Assembly: GCF_013201605.1 (NCBI RefSeq)
Contig: NZ_CP053848.1
Span: 1,580,931 to 1,644,930 of the forward strand
DNA: 64,000 nucleotides
Reading direction: 5' to 3'
From: Campylobacter ornithocola
GTDB lineage: Bacteria; Campylobacterota; Campylobacteria; Campylobacterales; Campylobacteraceae
In this document: positions 62,024 to 64,000 of the stretch, one piece after another
Position numbering within the stretch: position 1 is the first letter of the stretch
How the letters are laid out: each line of letters opens with the position of its first letter
Notes under the pieces: generated by a model
What the model was told of the DNA's origin: nothing
The model's database searches: none
Seen by the model: the letters and a program-made list of their open reading frames with translations, nothing else
Made by a program: the position numbers and the translations under genes

Positions 62024-62644
62024 TTACATATATTTTAATAAATTTGTAAATTCTTGAATTTCTTTTTCTTGATCTAAAATGATTTTTTTCGCTATATCAG
62101 TGATAGTTTTATCTTTAGAATAAAATAAAATTTGTTTTGAAGCATCTACCGCGCCTTGATGATGTGCTATCATCGCTTCTAAAAAATCTTTATTGATGTT
62201 TTTGCTTTCTTTAACCGAACTCATTAAAATCATCATTTTTTGCATTAACTCTTTTTCTTCTTGAACGAATTTTTTATAAGTTTCTTCATCAATTTGAGTT
62301 TTAGCATAAAGATTTTTATCTAAAATTTCTTGAAATTCTTGAATTTCTTTTTCTTGAGCTTTGATAATATTTTGAGCGATTTTTTTCATCTCTTCACTTT
62401 TAGTATACTTTAATAAAAGTTTAGATGAGTCAATAGCTCCTTGATGGTGTGGAATCATATTAGCTAAAAAATCTCTTTCTATATCATTACTTTGTACCAA
62501 AGGATTTTTCATCATAGGTTCATGCATACTCATCATAATTTGTGATGAAATACTTCCAGAAGCTCCTTGATGAGCATGATGAGAATTAGTAGCAAATAAA
62601 GCACTTGCTAAAACTAAACTTGAAACTATAGTTTTTATTTTCAT
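62024..62644 (-). CDS. Exported DUF305-family metal-binding-like protein
   Basis: The 206 aa protein has a signal peptide (MKIKTIVSSLVLASALFA), a His/Met-rich start (HHAHQG; MMSMHEPMMKNP) and two DUF305 repeats, each with the motif FLANMIPHHQGAIDSSK or FLEAMIAHHQGAVDASK followed by ILFYSK-type and AQEKEIQEF/DQEKEIQEF helices. The repeated double His resembles copper-binding periplasmic CopM-type proteins. A role in metal handling is inference. It is convergent with the restriction operon. Confidence 0.85.
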   Translation of the reverse strand: MKIKTIVSSLVLASALFATNSHHAHQGASGSISSQIMMSMHEPMMKNPLVQSNDIERDFLANMIPHHQGAIDSSKLLLKYTKSEEMKKIAQNIIKAQEKEIQEFQEILDKNLYAKTQIDEETYKKFVQEEKELMQKMMILMSSVKESKNINKDFLEAMIAHHQGAVDASKQILFYSKDKTITDIAKKIILDQEKEIQEFTNLLKYM

Positions 62645-62720
62645 TTTTTTCCTTGAACTTTTAATTTAAAATCAAAAATATATAAAAATATTGCAAACTA
62701 AAATTAACAAAAAAATTCAA

Positions 62721-62737
62721 TTTTTTTTTGTTATAAT
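62721..62737 (+). promoter_or_regulatory. Predicted promoter of the 210-aa gene
   Basis: Nine T (62721-62729), then GT and TATAAT (62732-62737), the Campylobacter sigma-70 pattern, 27 nt before the ATG at 62765. The ribosome site AAGGATGG is at 62754-62761. Confidence 0.65.
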
Positions 62738-62764
62738 TTATTTAAAAATACACAAGGATGGAAA

Positions 62765-63397
62765 ATGCTTAGAGAACTACTTGAGATAAAAAAAGAAATG
62801 GAACCTATAATTCATGATTGTTCAGTAAAAATTCAAGTAGCTGCAAGAGAAGTAATCGTAAGAAAAAGAGAATATGAAATTTATGGGCCTATGATAGATA
62901 GAGTATATCTTGATAATGCCATTTATATTAAAATTTTTGGTAGTGGACGCGATACAAAAAGCACTAAAGTAGATATTAAAAATGGTCTTTATATGGTTTA
63001 TGTAGCTCCTGATAAACCAACTAATCAAGAAATCATGAATAAACTAAAAATCGCTTTTGAAAGTATAGATAATAAATTCATTTCAAGAATTTTAGAACTC
63101 AATAGAAGAATGAAAGAAGTGATTAATAAAACTCAAGCAACTCTAGCAAAAGCATCTAATATGAATGTTTTAATAGAAACTAATCTAGGTGAAGCAACTG
63201 CTGCGCATAAATTTGTAATTACCATCAAATATCTAAAAGATAATCAAAAATTAGAATTAAAAAATTCAAAATCTGCAGGTAGCTTTAGAGATACTAAAAA
63301 TCACATCAACCTAGTAGTAGAAAAAAACACTGATTCTGCACTATGTGAAAAATTACTTCATGATGTTGAAATTTATTTTATAGGTAGTGGAAAATAA
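62765..63397 (+). CDS. Hypothetical protein, 210 aa
   Basis: I do not recognise this protein. It is basic and charged with no signal peptide or membrane segment. The two halves look loosely similar: each begins with a helix (LLEIKKEMEPII; RILELNRRMKEVI) and continues with beta-type segments (IYIKIFGSGRDTKSTKVDI; HKFVITIKYLKDNQKLELK) and ends with a helix (NKLKIAFESI; EKLLHDVEIYF), so it may be a duplicated fold. It has its own promoter and is convergent with ruvC by 2 nt. Codon use is normal. Confidence 0.72.
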   Translation: MLRELLEIKKEMEPIIHDCSVKIQVAAREVIVRKREYEIYGPMIDRVYLDNAIYIKIFGSGRDTKSTKVDIKNGLYMVYVAPDKPTNQEIMNKLKIAFESIDNKFISRILELNRRMKEVINKTQATLAKASNMNVLIETNLGEATAAHKFVITIKYLKDNQKLELKNSKSAGSFRDTKNHINLVVEKNTDSALCEKLLHDVEIYFIGSGK

Positions 63398-63399
63398 AA

Positions 63400-63885
63400 T
63401 CATTTTTTTACTCTTAAATTTGCTAAATGTGTTAAAGCCACTGCAATAGCATCGGTAATATCAAGTGGCTTAATATCTTTTGAAATTCCAAGCAATCTTT
63501 TCACCATAAAAGCTACCTGTTCTTTAGTAGCTTTTGCTTTACCTGTTACGGTTTTTTTCACTTGCAAAGGCGTGTATTCTGCAAATTCTCCATGAATTTG
63601 TAAGATTTTTAAACTCAAAGCTCCACGAAATTGTGCTAGTTTTAAAACTGTTTTTGGATTATATGCAAAAAATATATCTTCTATGGCTACCTCATCAAAT
63701 TGATGGTTTTTAAAAACTATATCAAGCCCTTCACATAATTCTGTGATTTGATATTGTAAATCATTGGGTTTGATTTTGATAAGTCCTGCTTCTATAAGTT
63801 GATTTTTATTATTTATTCTTTCTACGATAGCATATCCACAATACCTAGAACCAGGATCTATCCCTAAAACTTTCAAACTTTTCAC
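63400..63885 (-). CDS. ruvC: Holliday junction endonuclease RuvC
   Basis: Resolves Holliday junctions with RuvAB. The 161 aa protein has the catalytic acidic residues in [30 protein letters not shown] and the C-terminal [12 protein letters not shown], and the [22 protein letters not shown]-binding part. The start is uncertain: GTG at 63885 has AAAAGG directly before it, whereas a TTG at 63876 (MKVLGIDPG) has AGGG about 8 nt upstream and may be the true start. In C. jejuni NCTC 11168 ruvC (Cj1731c) is the last gene before dnaA. Its upstream gap runs into the window end. Confidence 0.95.
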   Translation of the reverse strand: MKSLKVLGIDPGSRYCGYAIVERINNKNQLIEAGLIKIKPNDLQYQITELCEGLDIVFKNHQFDEVAIEDIFFAYNPKTVLKLAQFRGALSLKILQIHGEFAEYTPLQVKKTVTGKAKATKEQVAFMVKRLLGISKDIKPLDITDAIAVALTHLANLRVKK

Positions 63886-64000
63886 CCTTTTTATTCACAT
63901 AGATGTGAAATTTAAATTTTTATGTGAATAATTTTAACCATTTTTTATAAAAAATAAGCTAGAATTTTAAGTTTTACATCAATAATTTATAAGAAAAATA
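63886..64000. other. Probable edge of the chromosomal origin (oriC), partial
   Basis: AT-rich region upstream of ruvC. DnaA-box-like sites: TTATTCACA at 63891-63899 (perfect TTATNCACA), TGTGAATAA at 63923-63931 (the same box on the other strand), and a weaker TGTGAAATT at 63904-63912. Next comes an AT-rich stretch (63932-63958) that could be an unwinding region, and TAGAAT at 63960-63965, a possible -10 of a plus-strand gene that should be dnaA beyond the window. The location next to ruvC agrees with the C. jejuni oriC. It stops at the window end, so the extent is unknown. Confidence 0.65.

Noticed and set aside
1..64000. CRISPR array, prophage or insertion sequence
   Set aside because: No regularly spaced repeats, phage structural genes or transposase genes were seen.

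Overview
The window looks like chromosome of a thermotolerant Campylobacter, probably of the C. lari group rather than C. jejuni itself. The evidence is AT-rich DNA, Campylobacter-type promoters (a T-rich stretch just before a TATAAT-like -10) and clear relatives of C. jejuni genes: cmeRABC, the cgb globin, the cfbpABC iron transporter, ctsG and pgp1. Blocks that lie far apart in C. jejuni (near Cj0013, Cj0043, Cj0173-0175, Cj0360-0377, Cj1343-1351, Cj1586 and Cj1731) are neighbours here, so the gene order is rearranged. The species is inferred, not proven.

Layout. 0-7 kb: hook protein flgE, two poorly known genes flanking the SRP RNA, and a ferric-iron ABC transporter. 7.5-12 kb: a DmsABCD-type molybdoenzyme operon with its TorD-like chaperone. 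12-14.6 kb: the single-domain haemoglobin Cgb, facing a GlcG/HbpS-like protein and an ABC exporter. 14.8-22.5 kb: a surface-protein island with a 10-G tract inside a large Asn-rich exoprotein gene, then a two-partner secretion pair (TpsA and TpsB). 22.5-30.5 kb: a tightly overlapping housekeeping operon (rqcH-like, small acidic gene, cdsA, dxr, pgp1, tsaD, ctsG) diverging from mobA-pldA. 30.9-36.7 kb: a NhaC-like antiporter, ilvD, four tRNAs and a chemoreceptor. 36.7-43.5 kb: small periplasmic and lipoprotein genes, an AAA ATPase, yajQ, a dehydrogenase, a glutathionylspermidine-synthase-like gene, a LysE exporter and rpsU. 43.7-51.5 kb: ccoG and the multidrug efflux locus cmeR-cmeABC with a probable CmeR operator, then a decayed porin fragment. 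51.9-58 kb: a HemN-like radical SAM gene, a HemJ-like gene, lspA, glmM, a DUF945 gene, rarA and tRNA-Val. 58.4-61.9 kb: a compact three-gene restriction-modification system (two adenine methylases and an AlwI-like type IIS nuclease). 62-64 kb: a DUF305 protein, an unknown protein, ruvC, and the edge of the probable replication origin.

The most interesting points are: (1) the two-partner secretion island, where a phase-variable passenger-like protein without a barrel sits directly upstream of a TpsA whose only two cysteines are at its extreme C terminus, as in HMW1-type anchored adhesins; (2) DnaA-box-like sites after ruvC, the gene that precedes dnaA in C. jejuni, so the window probably stops inside oriC; (3) the restriction system, with a 27-nt direct repeat duplicating 14 codons next to a methylase active site; and (4) a mixed NssR/FNR-like half-site pair centred at -41.5 of the predicted globin promoter. 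No CRISPR array, prophage or insertion sequence was seen.
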